The notes beneath the pieces were generated by a model. The model saw only the letters and a list, made by a program, of their open reading frames with translations, was not told the origin of the DNA and did not search any database. This document shows positions 17,920 to 28,252 of a stretch of 64,000 nt of DNA, piece after piece; within the stretch, counting starts at the first letter, position 1, and each line of letters starts with the position of its first letter. Source of the DNA: Hyphomicrobiales bacterium (GTDB taxonomy: Bacteria > Pseudomonadota > Alphaproteobacteria > Rhizobiales > JACESI01); the NCBI GenBank assembly GCA_039973685.1, contig JBDWKL010000046.1, positions 1 to 64,000 on the forward strand, written 5' to 3'. The position numbers and the translations under genes were made by a program.

Positions 17920-20900
17920 TTATGCAGGTTGTTTAGCAAGCTTTGCTAGCTGACTTAAAATCACCGCACTGCCTTTAAGCCGTTTTTCAGGCACAGGCCA
18001 ATCGCGTAATATGACGATGCGTTGGTCTGGCTTGATCTTGGCAAGCGTCCCCTGCTCTCCAATATAACGCACAAGCGCTGTCGGATTTGGGAACTCTTTG
18101 TTGCGGAAGGTAATCACGAGACCTTTTGGCCCTGCATCCACCTTTTCAACATTGGCAATACGGCAAAGCCCTTTGATGAAGACGATCTTCAACAAGTGCT
18201 CAACTTCATCGGGCAAGGGACCGAAACGGTCAATCAATTCAGCGCCAAAGCCGTCGATCTCTTTTGAATCAGTTAGATCTGCAAGACGACGATAGAGCGA
18301 CAAGCGCAGGTTCAAATCGGGCACATACTCTTCTGGAATAAGAACGGGCGTTCCAACCGTAATTTGCGGTGACCACTTGCCGTCATCCTCAACTTCACCA
18401 CCTGCTTTTTGTTGGGCAACGGCTTCTTCCAGCATTTGCTGATAAAGCTCAAAGCCAACTTCGCGCACATGACCAGATTGCTCTTCACCCAACAGATTAC
18501 CAGAACCACGTTGGTCAAGGTCATGGCTTGCAAGTTGGAAACCAGCGCCAAGGCTGTCGAGTGATTGCAACACTTTAAGACGACGTTCAGCGGCTTTGGT
18601 CAGCACCTTGTTTACTGGCGTGGTCAAGATTGCATAAGCACGCGTTTTAGAACGGCCGACGCGGCCACGAATTTGGTATAATTGAGCAAGACCGAACATA
18701 TCGGCGCGGTGAACAATCAGCGTGTTGGCGCGCGGTACATCAAGGCCAGACTCAACGATGGTGGTTGATAAAAGCACATCGAACTGACCTTCATAAAAAG
18801 CGTTCATCACGTCTTCAAGCTCAGTCGGCGCCATTTGTCCGTGGGCGACGGTGACCTTTAGCTCGGGCACTTTCTCATCCAAGAATTCTTTGATTTGGCG
18901 AATATCAGAAATGCGCGGGCAAACGTAGAAACTCTGCCCACCGCGATACCGTTCCCGCAAGAGCGCCTCGCGAATGGTAAGCCCATCAAACGGTGAGACG
19001 AATGTGCGAACAGCAAGGCGGTCAATCGGTGCTGTTGTGATCAGTGAGAGTTCACGCACACCTGTAAGCGCCAATTGCAACGTGCGTGGGATCGGCGTTG
19101 CTGACAGTGTAAGTACATGGACATCAGACTTCAGTTCTTTAAGCCGTTCCTTATGCTTCACCCCGAAGCGTTGTTCTTCATCAATGATGAGAAGGCCTAA
19201 ATCTTTAAACTCAATCGCCTTACCAAGCAGCGCGTGGGTGCCAACCACGATTTCCACATCACCTTCTTTAAGGCCACGTTTGGTGTTGCTGAGTGCTTTA
19301 CCGCCAACCAAACGAGAGGCTTGCTCCACGCGGATCGGCAAGCCTGCGAAGCGTTCTTTGAAGGTCTTATAATGTTGACGAGCAAGCAGTGTTGTTGGCA
19401 CGACGATTGCGACTTGTTTGCCATTTAAAGCCGCAACAAAGGCCGCACGTAGTGCGACTTCGGTTTTACCGAAACCAACATCACCACAAACCAAGCGATC
19501 CATTGGACGGCCAGAAACGAGATCATCAAGAACGCTTTCGATTGCGCCTAATTGGTCTTCAGTTTCATCATACGGAAAGCGGGCAACGAACTCGCCATAA
19601 AGGCCATCTGGTGTTGGTAGCGGCGTGCCTTTTCGCAATGCACGTTGAGCGGCAACAGCAATGAGTTGATCTGCCATATCAAGCAGACGTTTTTTAAGCT
19701 TCGCTTTACGTGCTTGCCACGCAGTGCCGCCCAACCGATCAAGCTGCGCATCACCCTCGCCTGAACCGTAACGAGATAACAACTCGATATTTTCAACCGG
19801 CAGGAACAAGCGGTCACCACCGTGATAAACAAGCTCCAAACAATCATGCGGCGCGCCCGTTACATCAATCGTTTTCAGCCCTTCAAATCGACCGATACCG
19901 TGGTCAATGTGAACAACCAAATCACCTTCTGAAAGGCTCGCCACTTCTGAGATGAAATCAGCGTCTTTGCGGCGGCGTTTTGATTTTCTGACGAGACGGT
20001 CGCCGAGAATATCTTGCTCACCAATGATGGTGACACTGGCGCCCTCGAACCCCTGCTCCAGCGGCAAAACAATCAAGGCCGCCTTCTTTTGCGGCAGCGC
20101 TAAAACATCATCCCACGTATCGCAAATTGTCATGGTTTGCAGACCATGATCCGTCAGCATTTGCCCCATGCGTTCAGCTGTACCGCGAGACCAACAGGCG
20201 ATCGCGACACGTTGCTCCGCTTTGTGCTGGGCAATAATATGATCGCTCACTTCATCAAAGACGTTCACCGCTTCACTAGACCGTTCAACCGAGAAGCTGC
20301 GACCCGCTTTGCCTGAGAGTTCAATCACAGGGCGGTCTGTTTGCATCACATTGAAAATAGATAAATCAATCCGTTGCAGACTTTGCAATGATGTGAAGAA
20401 ATCATCTTTTGAAAGATAAAGCGTATCTGGCTCTACGGGCTTATAAGGCGACGAACCATCCGATAGCCCAATTTCCATAGCCTCAAGACGCGCGTCATAA
20501 TGGTCTTTCATCTGCGTGCTGCGAGACGCCATAGCTTCAGCAGCCAAATGATCGACAACAAAAGGCGCATCACCGCTATAATCGGTCAGATCGCTCAACT
20601 CATCTAAAAAGAGCGGCAGCCAATGCTCCATGCCTGCAAAGCGTCTGCCTTCGCTGATTGCCTGATAAAGTGCATCATCTCTCGTCGTGGCGCCAAACAA
20701 GCGCACATAAGATTCGCGGAACCGACGGATCACCGCTTCATCGAGTTGTATCTCACTCATCGGTACAAGCTCAAAGCTTTTCAGCTGAGCAATTGAGCGC
20801 TGACTGTCTGGATCAAAGGTGCGGATTGATTCCAATGTATCACCGAAGAAATCGAGCCGCAGCGCGTCACCACTCCCCGGTGAATAAAGATCAATGATAC

Positions 20901-21417
20901 CACCACGCACCGCGTATTCACCCCGCTCGCGAACGGTGGGTGTACGGTCGAAGCCGTTATTCTCAAGCCATTCCACAATCTGCTTCATGTCAAAGCGATT
21001 GCCCGGACGACCAGCCAGCGCTTTACCGTTCAACGCGGATGCACTTGGCATTTTTTGTAAGACGGCATTGGCCGATGTCAGCAAGATCGTCGGCTTTGCA
21101 AGACTATCTGGTGCCGCCAAACGCGCCAGTGTCGCCATACGCTGAGAAGATACCGCAGATGACGGTGAAACCCGATCATAAGGCAAGCAATCCCAAGCGG
21201 GCAGGATTAGCGTTTCCATTTCTGGTGCAAAAAACTGAAGTGCCTCTTCAATCATCGAAAGACGATTGCCGTCTCGCGCAACAAACACCAGACACAAACC
21301 AATTTTCTTGCGCGCACGAGCAAGGTCCGCCAACACCAAGCCTTCCATGCCATCGGCAACACCAGAAAGAATGACGTCTTCCTGATTACTGATAATGTCG
21401 GAGATCGGGTTTTGCAT
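17920..21417 (-). CDS. mfd: transcription-repair coupling factor Mfd
   Basis: An 1165-residue ATP-dependent translocase that removes stalled RNA polymerase at DNA lesions and recruits UvrA. The order is a UvrB-like N-terminal region, the CarD-like RNA polymerase interaction domain (DLVVHIDHGIGRFEGL), a RecG-like helicase core with Walker A GDVGFGKTE and Walker B DEEQRFG, the motif LSATPIPRTLQLA, the TRG motif region, and a C-terminal UvrA-binding TRCF domain (VPDLNLRLSLYRRLADL). Length matches the family. It follows sdhE on the same strand by 33 bases. Confidence 0.97.
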   Translation of the reverse strand: MQNPISDIISNQEDVILSGVADGMEGLVLADLARARKKIGLCLVFVARDGNRLSMIEEALQFFAPEMETLILPAWDCLPYDRVSPSSAVSSQRMATLARLAAPDSLAKPTILLTSANAVLQKMPSASALNGKALAGRPGNRFDMKQIVEWLENNGFDRTPTVRERGEYAVRGGIIDLYSPGSGDALRLDFFGDTLESIRTFDPDSQRSIAQLKSFELVPMSEIQLDEAVIRRFRESYVRLFGATTRDDALYQAISEGRRFAGMEHWLPLFLDELSDLTDYSGDAPFVVDHLAAEAMASRSTQMKDHYDARLEAMEIGLSDGSSPYKPVEPDTLYLSKDDFFTSLQSLQRIDLSIFNVMQTDRPVIELSGKAGRSFSVERSSEAVNVFDEVSDHIIAQHKAEQRVAIACWSRGTAERMGQMLTDHGLQTMTICDTWDDVLALPQKKAALIVLPLEQGFEGASVTIIGEQDILGDRLVRKSKRRRKDADFISEVASLSEGDLVVHIDHGIGRFEGLKTIDVTGAPHDCLELVYHGGDRLFLPVENIELLSRYGSGEGDAQLDRLGGTAWQARKAKLKKRLLDMADQLIAVAAQRALRKGTPLPTPDGLYGEFVARFPYDETEDQLGAIESVLDDLVSGRPMDRLVCGDVGFGKTEVALRAAFVAALNGKQVAIVVPTTLLARQHYKTFKERFAGLPIRVEQASRLVGGKALSNTKRGLKEGDVEIVVGTHALLGKAIEFKDLGLLIIDEEQRFGVKHKERLKELKSDVHVLTLSATPIPRTLQLALTGVRELSLITTAPIDRLAVRTFVSPFDGLTIREALLRERYRGGQSFYVCPRISDIRQIKEFLDEKVPELKVTVAHGQMAPTELEDVMNAFYEGQFDVLLSTTIVESGLDVPRANTLIVHRADMFGLAQLYQIRGRVGRSKTRAYAILTTPVNKVLTKAAERRLKVLQSLDSLGAGFQLASHDLDQRGSGNLLGEEQSGHVREVGFELYQQMLEEAVAQQKAGGEVEDDGKWSPQITVGTPVLIPEEYVPDLNLRLSLYRRLADLTDSKEIDGFGAELIDRFGPLPDEVEHLLKIVFIKGLCRIANVEKVDAGPKGLVITFRNKEFPNPTALVRYIGEQGTLAKIKPDQRIVILRDWPVPEKRLKGSAVILSQLAKLAKQPA

Positions 21418-21450
21418 TTAGGCCGCTCAGAGGTTTGGTAGGTGTCTTAA

Positions 21451-21738
21451 TTACACACCATGAAACTTTTGGATTTTGATCAATACATCTGTTTGATACT
21501 TTGCAGGTGTTGGCTCTTCGCCACTGATCCACTTAAACAAATCACGATCAGGCGCGGACATAAGGTGCTCAAGCAAATCGAGTTCATCCTCACTCAATTT
21601 AGCAATGTTAGCGTCTGCAAATGTACCAAAGACAATATCCATTTCTTTGGTACCTCGATGCCAAGCGCGAAACAGAATTTTCTTGCGTCTTGGGTCAAGA
21701 CCATCGGAAGTAATTGTAGGGCCGCTGCGGTCAGTCAT
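21451..21738 (-). CDS. sdhE: succinate dehydrogenase flavinylation/assembly factor SdhE
   Basis: A small soluble protein of 95 residues from the ATG at 21738 (MTDRSGPTITS). An upstream in-frame ATG at 21774 is possible but lacks support. The conserved RGxxE motif is RGTKEMD, followed by the acidic helix LSEDELDLLEHLMSAPDRDL and WISGEEP, diagnostic of the Sdh5/SdhE family. It promotes covalent FAD attachment to SdhA. The placement between mfd and recG is a frequent alphaproteobacterial arrangement. Confidence 0.9.
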   Translation of the reverse strand: MTDRSGPTITSDGLDPRRKKILFRAWHRGTKEMDIVFGTFADANIAKLSEDELDLLEHLMSAPDRDLFKWISGEEPTPAKYQTDVLIKIQKFHGV

Positions 21739-21886
21739 AATTGGTTCGTCCAATGGGCGTTGTGTTATGATCAAAAACGATTGTGGAAGCCGTAAAAGTT
21801 CGTTCTTAAGGCGGTTCTATAGCGTCTTGAAAGCAGCTAGGCTATAGCCGAGTTTTGTAAATACACAGATAGGCCTAAACCAAACC

Positions 21887-24001
21887 ATGGCAACGCGCCC
21901 AAATGACCTTGATCCACTGTTTAGACCAGCAACGGTACTGGATGGTATTGGCCCAAAACTCGCCAAGGTTTTGGTGAAGCTTTTTCCATCCCTAAAGCTG
22001 GAACAAGATGCCCGTGTGCTCGATATGATTTTGCATATGCCAAGCGGTGCAATTGATCGACGCAATCAACCGGGCATAGCAAATGCCATCCCCGGTGAGA
22101 TTGTCACGCTTAAGGTGATGATTGACGAACACCGCGCACCCCCGCGCGGCAATAAACGTGTGCCTTACCGCATTGCCGTGCATGACGAGACGGGCGCTTT
22201 GAACCTGATATTCTTTCACGCGCACGGTGATTATCTCGCCAAGCAAATACCCGTTGGTGAAATGCGATACATCAGCGGCAAAATCGAGGTCTTTGGCGAC
22301 CTGCCTCAAATGCCGCACCCTGATCATATTGTTGATGAAGAGGCCTTCAAAGCTCTGCCTTTAATTGAGCCTGTTTATCCAATGACGGCAGGTCTATCGC
22401 CGAAGACATTCGGCAAGGCACTGCGCCAAAGTCTGACCTTTATCCCTGATATGAAGGAATGGATTGATCCTTCCATCATGGAGCGCGAACGCTGGCCATC
22501 GTTTAAAACAGCCATGCAGACCGCCCATGTGCCACCTGACGCGAAAGCTTTTGGTGCGGAGAGCATATCAAACAGACGCTTGGCCTATGATGAATTACTC
22601 GCAAGCCAATTAGCTCTAGGATTGATGCGGGCAAAGGTTCGCAAAACTAAAGGTATTCAAAAATTTGGTACGGGTAAGCTCAAAAACCAGATCATCAATG
22701 CCCTGCCCTTTACGTTGACTGAAACCCAGCAAGCAGCTGTTAAAGATATGGAGCATGACCTCGAAGCGCCAGAACGCATGTTGCGCTTGCTGCAAGGTGA
22801 TGTGGGTGCTGGTAAGACGGTTGTGGGTCTTCTCGCTATGGCAAGGGCTGCTGAGGCTGGTTTTCAATCGGCTCTTATGGCGCCAACGGAAATACTCGCC
22901 CGTCAGCATATGAAAACCATCCAACCACTTTGTGAGGCAGCTGGGCTAAAAGCTGCGATCTTAACCGGACGGGAAAAAGGCGCGGAACGAAAAGCCATCC
23001 TTGAAGGTCTTCGCGATGGCAGCATTGATGTCGTGACGGGAACTCATGCACTCTTCCAAGAAGCAGTCGAATTTCAGCGTCTTGGTTTTGTGGTGATTGA
23101 TGAGCAACATCGCTTTGGTGTGCAGCAACGCTTGGCGCTAACCTCTAAGGGCGAAGCGACTGATTTGATGGTGATGACCGCCACGCCAATTCCTCGCACG
23201 TTGGTGCTGACTTATTTTGGCGATATGGACGTTTCCAAACTGGCGGGCAAGCCAAAGGGACGCAAGCCAATTGAAACTCGCACGGTATCACTCGACCGGA
23301 TCGAGGATGTAGCGCAACGGATTATCAATGCGGTAGAGCAAGGTGAAAAGGTATATTGGGTTTGCCCTCTTGTTGAAGAAAACGAAGAGCTCAACTTCAC
23401 CGCTGCTGAGGAGCGCCACCGCACTCTGTTTAATTTGGTTGGTGATCGTGCTGCCCTCGTGCACGGGCAAATGCCTGCGGAGCAAAAAGATGAAGCCATG
23501 CAACGCTTCCAAAACGGTGATGCGCGTATTTTGGTGGCAACCACGGTTATTGAAGTTGGCGTTGATGTGCCAGATGCAACAATCATCGTGATTGAACATG
23601 CTGAACGTTTTGGCCTTGCACAATTACACCAGTTGCGCGGACGTGTTGGCCGTGGCGAAAAGCAATCAACCTGCCTCCTACTTTATAAGGGGCCATTGGG
23701 GGAAGTGAGCCGCGCGCGCTTGCAGGTGATGAAAGATACAGAAGACGGCTTTGTTATCGCGGAAGAAGATTTGAAACTGCGCGGTGAAGGCGATGTATTG
23801 GGCACCCGACAAAGCGGCATGCCAGGCTTTAAAGTCGCAGACCTTGCCGTTCATTCTGATTTGCTCGCAACCGCACGCGATGATGCACGGCTGTTTTTAA
23901 CCCGCGACCCAGACCTCACCAGCGAGCGCGGTGATGCGCTGCGTCGATTGCTTTATGTATTTGATAGAGATGAGGCAATCCGACTTCTAAGAGCTGGATA
24001 A
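21887..24001 (+). CDS. recG: ATP-dependent DNA helicase RecG
   Basis: A 704-residue branch-migration helicase that remodels stalled forks and Holliday junctions. The N-terminal wedge/OB domain (VTLKVMIDEHRAPP, YRIAVHDETGALNLIFF) precedes a superfamily 2 helicase core with Walker A GDVGAGKTV, DEQH box DEQHRFG, TATPIPRTL, and the C-terminal LHQLRGRVGRG and TRQSGMPGF. It is divergent from sdhE and convergent with the DUF502 gene, with only four bases between the stops. Confidence 0.97.
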   Translation: MATRPNDLDPLFRPATVLDGIGPKLAKVLVKLFPSLKLEQDARVLDMILHMPSGAIDRRNQPGIANAIPGEIVTLKVMIDEHRAPPRGNKRVPYRIAVHDETGALNLIFFHAHGDYLAKQIPVGEMRYISGKIEVFGDLPQMPHPDHIVDEEAFKALPLIEPVYPMTAGLSPKTFGKALRQSLTFIPDMKEWIDPSIMERERWPSFKTAMQTAHVPPDAKAFGAESISNRRLAYDELLASQLALGLMRAKVRKTKGIQKFGTGKLKNQIINALPFTLTETQQAAVKDMEHDLEAPERMLRLLQGDVGAGKTVVGLLAMARAAEAGFQSALMAPTEILARQHMKTIQPLCEAAGLKAAILTGREKGAERKAILEGLRDGSIDVVTGTHALFQEAVEFQRLGFVVIDEQHRFGVQQRLALTSKGEATDLMVMTATPIPRTLVLTYFGDMDVSKLAGKPKGRKPIETRTVSLDRIEDVAQRIINAVEQGEKVYWVCPLVEENEELNFTAAEERHRTLFNLVGDRAALVHGQMPAEQKDEAMQRFQNGDARILVATTVIEVGVDVPDATIIVIEHAERFGLAQLHQLRGRVGRGEKQSTCLLLYKGPLGEVSRARLQVMKDTEDGFVIAEEDLKLRGEGDVLGTRQSGMPGFKVADLAVHSDLLATARDDARLFLTRDPDLTSERGDALRRLLYVFDRDEAIRLLRAG

Positions 24002-24007
24002 AGCTCT
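23990..24007. terminator. short hairpin across convergent recG / DUF502 stops
   Basis: AGAGCT and AGCTCT flank a six-base loop and span both stop codons. There is no T-run, so this is at best a weak intrinsic terminator or RNA 3'-end structure. Confidence 0.3.
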
Positions 24008-24740
24008 ATTCAGCCGCGTCTTTTGCTTCTTCAGCCAGCGCTTCTAATTCGTTTTGAGAATTAGGTGCAACGAGACCTGCTGAAATCACCAATTTTGCCG
24101 CGTCTTCAACGGACATATCCAGCATTTGGATGTCTTTCTCTTTCACAAACAGCAAAAAGCCAGATGTTGGGTTGGGCGTTGTCGGCAGAAAGACGCTGAT
24201 CATCTTATCGCCATTACTACCTTCCAACTTGTCCTTCACCTCACCCAACGCTTCGGTCGAGATAAACACCACAGCAAAGAGCCCTTTGCGCGGGTATTCG
24301 ATGATACCTGCTTTTTGGAAACTCTTTTGTTGTTGCGAAAGTACCGTCTCAAAAATCTGTTTTAAAGCACTGTATACATTGCGAATAAGCGGCATTCCGA
24401 AAAGCATGCGCTGACCAAATGCAATGACGCTGCGGCCCAAATAATTCGCGGTGAAAAAGCCAAGTAATGTCAGCACCAAAATCGCAACGATAAGGCCGAC
24501 ACCCGGTACTGAGAATGGTAGGTAATTATCTGGATTGTAGATTGCCGGAATAAGCGGCTTTACCCGCACATCGACAAAAGAAACAAACGCCCATGTTAGA
24601 TAGATGGTGATGCTAATTGGCGCGGCAATGACCAAGCCAGTCAGAAAATAATTTCTGATTCTCGCCGAAGCCTTGGGCTTTTTCTTAGTGCCAACCTGCA
24701 AGCCGGCAACTTCTACTTCTGTTTTGTTCTTCTTAGCCAT
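24006..24740 (-). CDS. DUF502 family inner membrane protein
   Basis: About 244 residues with two membrane helices: one near IRNYFLTGLVIAAPISITIYLTW and one in VGLIVAILVLTLLGFFTANYL. A conserved soluble part follows (MLFGMPLIRNVYSALKQIFETV, STEALGEVKDKLEG, FLPTTPNPTSGFLLFV) that identifies DUF502. The function is not established. The gene sits between recG and glmS, a recurring order in Hyphomicrobiales. Starts at 24746 and 24740 differ by two residues; I prefer the second, with GGA upstream at usable spacing. Confidence 0.85.
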   Translation of the reverse strand: MAKKNKTEVEVAGLQVGTKKKPKASARIRNYFLTGLVIAAPISITIYLTWAFVSFVDVRVKPLIPAIYNPDNYLPFSVPGVGLIVAILVLTLLGFFTANYLGRSVIAFGQRMLFGMPLIRNVYSALKQIFETVLSQQQKSFQKAGIIEYPRKGLFAVVFISTEALGEVKDKLEGSNGDKMISVFLPTTPNPTSGFLLFVKEKDIQMLDMSVEDAAKLVISAGLVAPNSQNELEALAEEAKDAAE

Positions 24741-24856
24741 GACCATCCAATGAATAACGGGGATATAAATGTGTCCCGTCCGGTCATTAGATAGTCATTT
24801 TGAGCCAGATGCCAAGCTTATAAAGCGACTTCCAGCAAACAAATCGTTATCAAAGA

Positions 24857-26683
24857 CTATTCTACCGTCACTGATTTCGCGAGGTTGCGCGGCTGATCCA
24901 CATCAGTACCCATGAATACAGCCGTATGATAGGCTAATAGTTGGATAGGAATGGAATATACCAGTGGCGCTATAACTGCAGGCATGTCTGGCATAACAAT
25001 CGTTTCTAGAGCTTCAATCGCCGCCTCTTGGGCACCACGACGATCCGTAATCAAAATGATCTTACCGCCCCGTGCTGCAACTTCTTGCATATTGGAAACT
25101 GTCTTTTCAAAAATTTCATCATATGGCGCAATAACGACCACAGGCATATTTTCATCAATCAGCGCGATTGGACCATGTTTCAACTCACCCGCTGCATAGC
25201 CTTCTGCGTGGATGTATGAGATTTCCTTAAGCTTCAACGCTCCTTCCATAGCAAGCGCAAAGCTGGTGCCGCGACCGAGATAAAGAACGTCTTTTGCCTT
25301 TGAAAGATCTTTCGACATGCCGTCTATTTCTTTTTCAAGCTGCAGTGCTTGCTCGATATAAGACGGTACATCATTCAAGATGTTGATGAGATCACGCTCT
25401 TGCTCGTCATTCAGCATACCGCGCTCTACGGCGGCAGCAACTACCAATGATAGTAATGTCGCAAGTTGGCAGGTGAAGGCTTTTGTTGACGCAACACCAA
25501 TTTCAGGGCCAGCAAGTGTCGGGAAAACAACAGTGCTTTCACGGGCAATGGTTGATTCTTGAACATTAACGACGGCTGCAATCGGCAGACCATTTTCTTT
25601 ACAATAGCGAAGCGAGGCAAGCGTATCTGCTGTTTCGCCAGATTGGGAAATGAACAGAGCTAGGCCGTCCTTGTCCAATGGCATTTCGCGATAACGAAAT
25701 TCAGAAGCGACATCCATGTCAACGGGGATGCCTGCAATCTTTTCAAACCAATATTTAGCAACCACGCCCGCATAGTAAGCCGTGCCACATGCTGTAATAT
25801 AGATCCGACCAATATCTTTGAAACTAAAAGGGATTTCCTGATGCAGGCGCACTTTAGCCTCATCAAGATCAAGATAGTGAGCAAAGGTATGGGCAATAAC
25901 ATCACCCTGTTCGTAAATCTCTTTTTGCATGAAGTGGCGGTGGTTACCCTTTTCCGCCATGCGTGCGACAGCAGTCGATGTTTGTTTCGCACGCTCTACT
26001 GGTGTGTCATCTTCATCGAAAATATCGATTGAGTTACGGGTTACAATCGCCCAATCGCCATCTTGGAGATAGGTGATTGAGTTAGTGAATGGTGATAGCG
26101 CAATCGCGTCAGAACCGATGAAATTCTCGCCCTCCCCGTGACCAATGGCCAACGGGCTACCAAGACGCGCACAAACCATGAGGTCGTCTTCGCCTTCAAA
26201 CAACACAGCAAGCGCGAAGGCTCCGGTGAATTGTTTAATCGCCAAGCGCGCAGCGTTTACAGGCGTTTCACCCGCTTCAAGGTGAGAATCAATTAGGTGA
26301 GCCACGACTTCAGTGTCTGTCTCAGATTCAAATTGATAACCCTTGGCTTTAAGTTCACGACGCAATTCGCGGAAATTCTCGATAATACCGTTATGAACAA
26401 CAGCTACCCGTTTACTTCTGTGCGGGTGTGCATTTGCAATGCTGGGACGGCCGTGGGTTGCCCAACGTGTATGCCCTATCCCGCTCATTCCAGAAAGAGA
26501 TTGACTGTCAAGCGCGGCTTCCAAGTTAATGAGCTTACCTTCAGCGCGGCACCGCTCCAATGCATTGCCTTCTAACGTTGCAACGCCTGCGGAATCATAA
26601 CCGCGATATTCCAACCGTTTCAGCGCATCAACTAATAATGGCGCAACTGGTTTGTTCCCCAAAATCCCAACAATACCGCACAT
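24857..26683 (-). CDS. glmS: glutamine-fructose-6-phosphate aminotransferase
   Basis: A 608-residue enzyme making glucosamine-6-phosphate, the first committed step to UDP-GlcNAc. Met is followed by the N-terminal nucleophile Cys (MCGIVGILGN), with the class II glutamine amidotransferase domain. Two SIS sugar isomerase domains follow (FISQSGETADTLASLRYCKENG and GRGTSFALAMEGALKLKEISY), and the C-terminus ends LAKSVTVE as in the family. It lies downstream of glmU on the same strand, 121 bases away, so the two pathway genes are probably co-regulated. No glmS ribozyme is expected or seen. Confidence 0.97.
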   Translation of the reverse strand: MCGIVGILGNKPVAPLLVDALKRLEYRGYDSAGVATLEGNALERCRAEGKLINLEAALDSQSLSGMSGIGHTRWATHGRPSIANAHPHRSKRVAVVHNGIIENFRELRRELKAKGYQFESETDTEVVAHLIDSHLEAGETPVNAARLAIKQFTGAFALAVLFEGEDDLMVCARLGSPLAIGHGEGENFIGSDAIALSPFTNSITYLQDGDWAIVTRNSIDIFDEDDTPVERAKQTSTAVARMAEKGNHRHFMQKEIYEQGDVIAHTFAHYLDLDEAKVRLHQEIPFSFKDIGRIYITACGTAYYAGVVAKYWFEKIAGIPVDMDVASEFRYREMPLDKDGLALFISQSGETADTLASLRYCKENGLPIAAVVNVQESTIARESTVVFPTLAGPEIGVASTKAFTCQLATLLSLVVAAAVERGMLNDEQERDLINILNDVPSYIEQALQLEKEIDGMSKDLSKAKDVLYLGRGTSFALAMEGALKLKEISYIHAEGYAAGELKHGPIALIDENMPVVVIAPYDEIFEKTVSNMQEVAARGGKIILITDRRGAQEAAIEALETIVMPDMPAVIAPLVYSIPIQLLAYHTAVFMGTDVDQPRNLAKSVTVE

Positions 26684-26752
26684 ATTCCAAAGCCCTCGTG
26701 AATCTGATTGCTAATTTTTAGCGCCTTTAATGCGCCAATAAAAATCAAGCTA

Positions 26753-26795
26753 TGTGAAAATTATTACAGCTATTCTGTGAAATAAGTGTTCACAA
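26753..26795. promoter_or_regulatory. cluster of TGTGAA repeats between glmU and glmS
   Basis: TGTGAAAA at 26753 and TGTGAAA at 26777 are direct repeats 24 bases apart. The second also forms an inverted repeat with TTCACA at 26790-26795 (seven-base spacer). The cluster lies in the glmU-glmS gap and could be an operator upstream of glmS. The spacing is not that of a CRP site. Confidence 0.3.
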
Positions 26796-26804
26796 TACTC
26801 AAGT

Positions 26805-28160
26805 TCATTTAGTGTTCTTATCCCTGAAGGTATCCGCCCAACCTTTGAACTCAACTTGACGCCCACGTGCTAAGGCCAAGGCGTTCGGTGAGACGTCATC
26901 GGTAATGACACTGCCGGATCCAATAAAAGAACCCTCTGCAATGGTAACAGGCGCAACCAATGCAGAGTTTGACCCGACAAACGCGCCCGCTCCAATAATA
27001 GTTTTAAACTTCGAGAACCCGTCGTAGTTGCACGTGATGGTGCCAGCGCCGATATTACACCCCTCGCCCAATTCACTATCACCGATGTAGGTGAGATGGT
27101 TGATCTTCGCACCTTTAGCGACCTTGGCATTTTTCACTTCGCAAAAATTACCGACCTTAACATCTTCGCCAATATCAGCACCGGGGCGCAGCCTCGCATA
27201 GGGGCCGATTTCCGCGCCAGTTGAGATTTCGACGTAAAGACCTTTTTTCAAGTCACCTTCAAAATAGGAATTCGCTTTAATCATTACACCGTCCGCAATT
27301 TTCACACCGGGTGCGAAAAAGCAGTTTGGTTCAATGATGGTGTCGCGGCCAATCTCAGTATCGAATGAAAAATGAACTGTATCGGGCGCCCTTAAGGTAA
27401 CACCATCCAGCATAAATTGAAGACGACGACGGGATTGATAGATTGTTTCTGCTTCACTCAACTCTGCGCGGTTGTTTACGCCAAGAGTGTCTTCTTCCGC
27501 GCCACTAACTGCGCGCACATCAAGACCGCGCTCACGAGCAATCTCCACAGCATCAGTGAGATAATACTCACCCTTCAAATTGTCGTTGCCGATTGCTTCA
27601 AGCAGCGATAGGGCATGATCCCCTTTAAGGCCCATAATGCCGCTATTACAAAACGTCACTTTACGCTCTTCATCGCTGGCATCTTTTTCTTCTCGAATGG
27701 CCATCAACTGATCGCCTTTCATCAAAAGGCGGCCATATCCTGTTGGTTGTTCTGTTTCAAAACCTAAAACAGCAACATCCGCACCGGCGGTTAGGCAGTC
27801 TGAGATTGATTTGAACAAATCAGAAGTAACAAGAGGTGTATCGCCATATCCAATAATCACATCCATTTGTCCGTTGGCGATTGCGTCTTTTGCAGCCAAC
27901 ACGGCATGAGCCGTACCAAGACGTTCTGTTTGGATGAAAGTATCCATTGCCACGCCAAGCGCACCCGCTTCCGCTGATACTTTTTCTGCGCCATTGCCAA
28001 CGACAAGTGCCATTTTTTGGCATCCAGCATCTTTGACCGCATGGATCACATGCCCCACCATGGCAAGCCCACCGACTTTGTGGAGAACCTTTGGTAAGGA
28101 CGAGCGCATCCGAGTTCCCTCGCCCGCTGCCAATATGATTGCCAAGAAAGTACCAGACAT
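26805..28160 (-). CDS. glmU: bifunctional UDP-GlcNAc pyrophosphorylase / GlcN-1-P acetyltransferase
   Basis: About 451 residues. The N-terminal nucleotidyltransferase has LAAGEGTRMRSSLPKVLHK; the C-terminal left-handed beta-helix has hexapeptide repeats (GVMIKANSYFEGDLKKGL, NFCEVKNAKVAKGAKINHL) and the acetyltransferase segment GAGTITCNYDGFSK. It completes UDP-GlcNAc for peptidoglycan and lipid A. I start at 28160 (MSGTFLAII) because a GGGG-rich ribosome site precedes it; an in-frame ATG six codons upstream is less likely. Confidence 0.95.
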   Translation of the reverse strand: MSGTFLAIILAAGEGTRMRSSLPKVLHKVGGLAMVGHVIHAVKDAGCQKMALVVGNGAEKVSAEAGALGVAMDTFIQTERLGTAHAVLAAKDAIANGQMDVIIGYGDTPLVTSDLFKSISDCLTAGADVAVLGFETEQPTGYGRLLMKGDQLMAIREEKDASDEERKVTFCNSGIMGLKGDHALSLLEAIGNDNLKGEYYLTDAVEIARERGLDVRAVSGAEEDTLGVNNRAELSEAETIYQSRRRLQFMLDGVTLRAPDTVHFSFDTEIGRDTIIEPNCFFAPGVKIADGVMIKANSYFEGDLKKGLYVEISTGAEIGPYARLRPGADIGEDVKVGNFCEVKNAKVAKGAKINHLTYIGDSELGEGCNIGAGTITCNYDGFSKFKTIIGAGAFVGSNSALVAPVTIAEGSFIGSGSVITDDVSPNALALARGRQVEFKGWADTFRDKNTK

Positions 28161-28252
28161 ACCCACCCCATATTTCATTACTCGCCGAGAATCAGCGAAT
28201 CTCTTATGTTCATGCGTAACATAAGAACTTTAACAAATTTGCGAGCCAAGTA

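Noticed and set aside
26777-26795. CRP-type site between glmU and glmS
   Set aside because: The half-sites TGTGA and TCACA are separated by nine rather than six bases.
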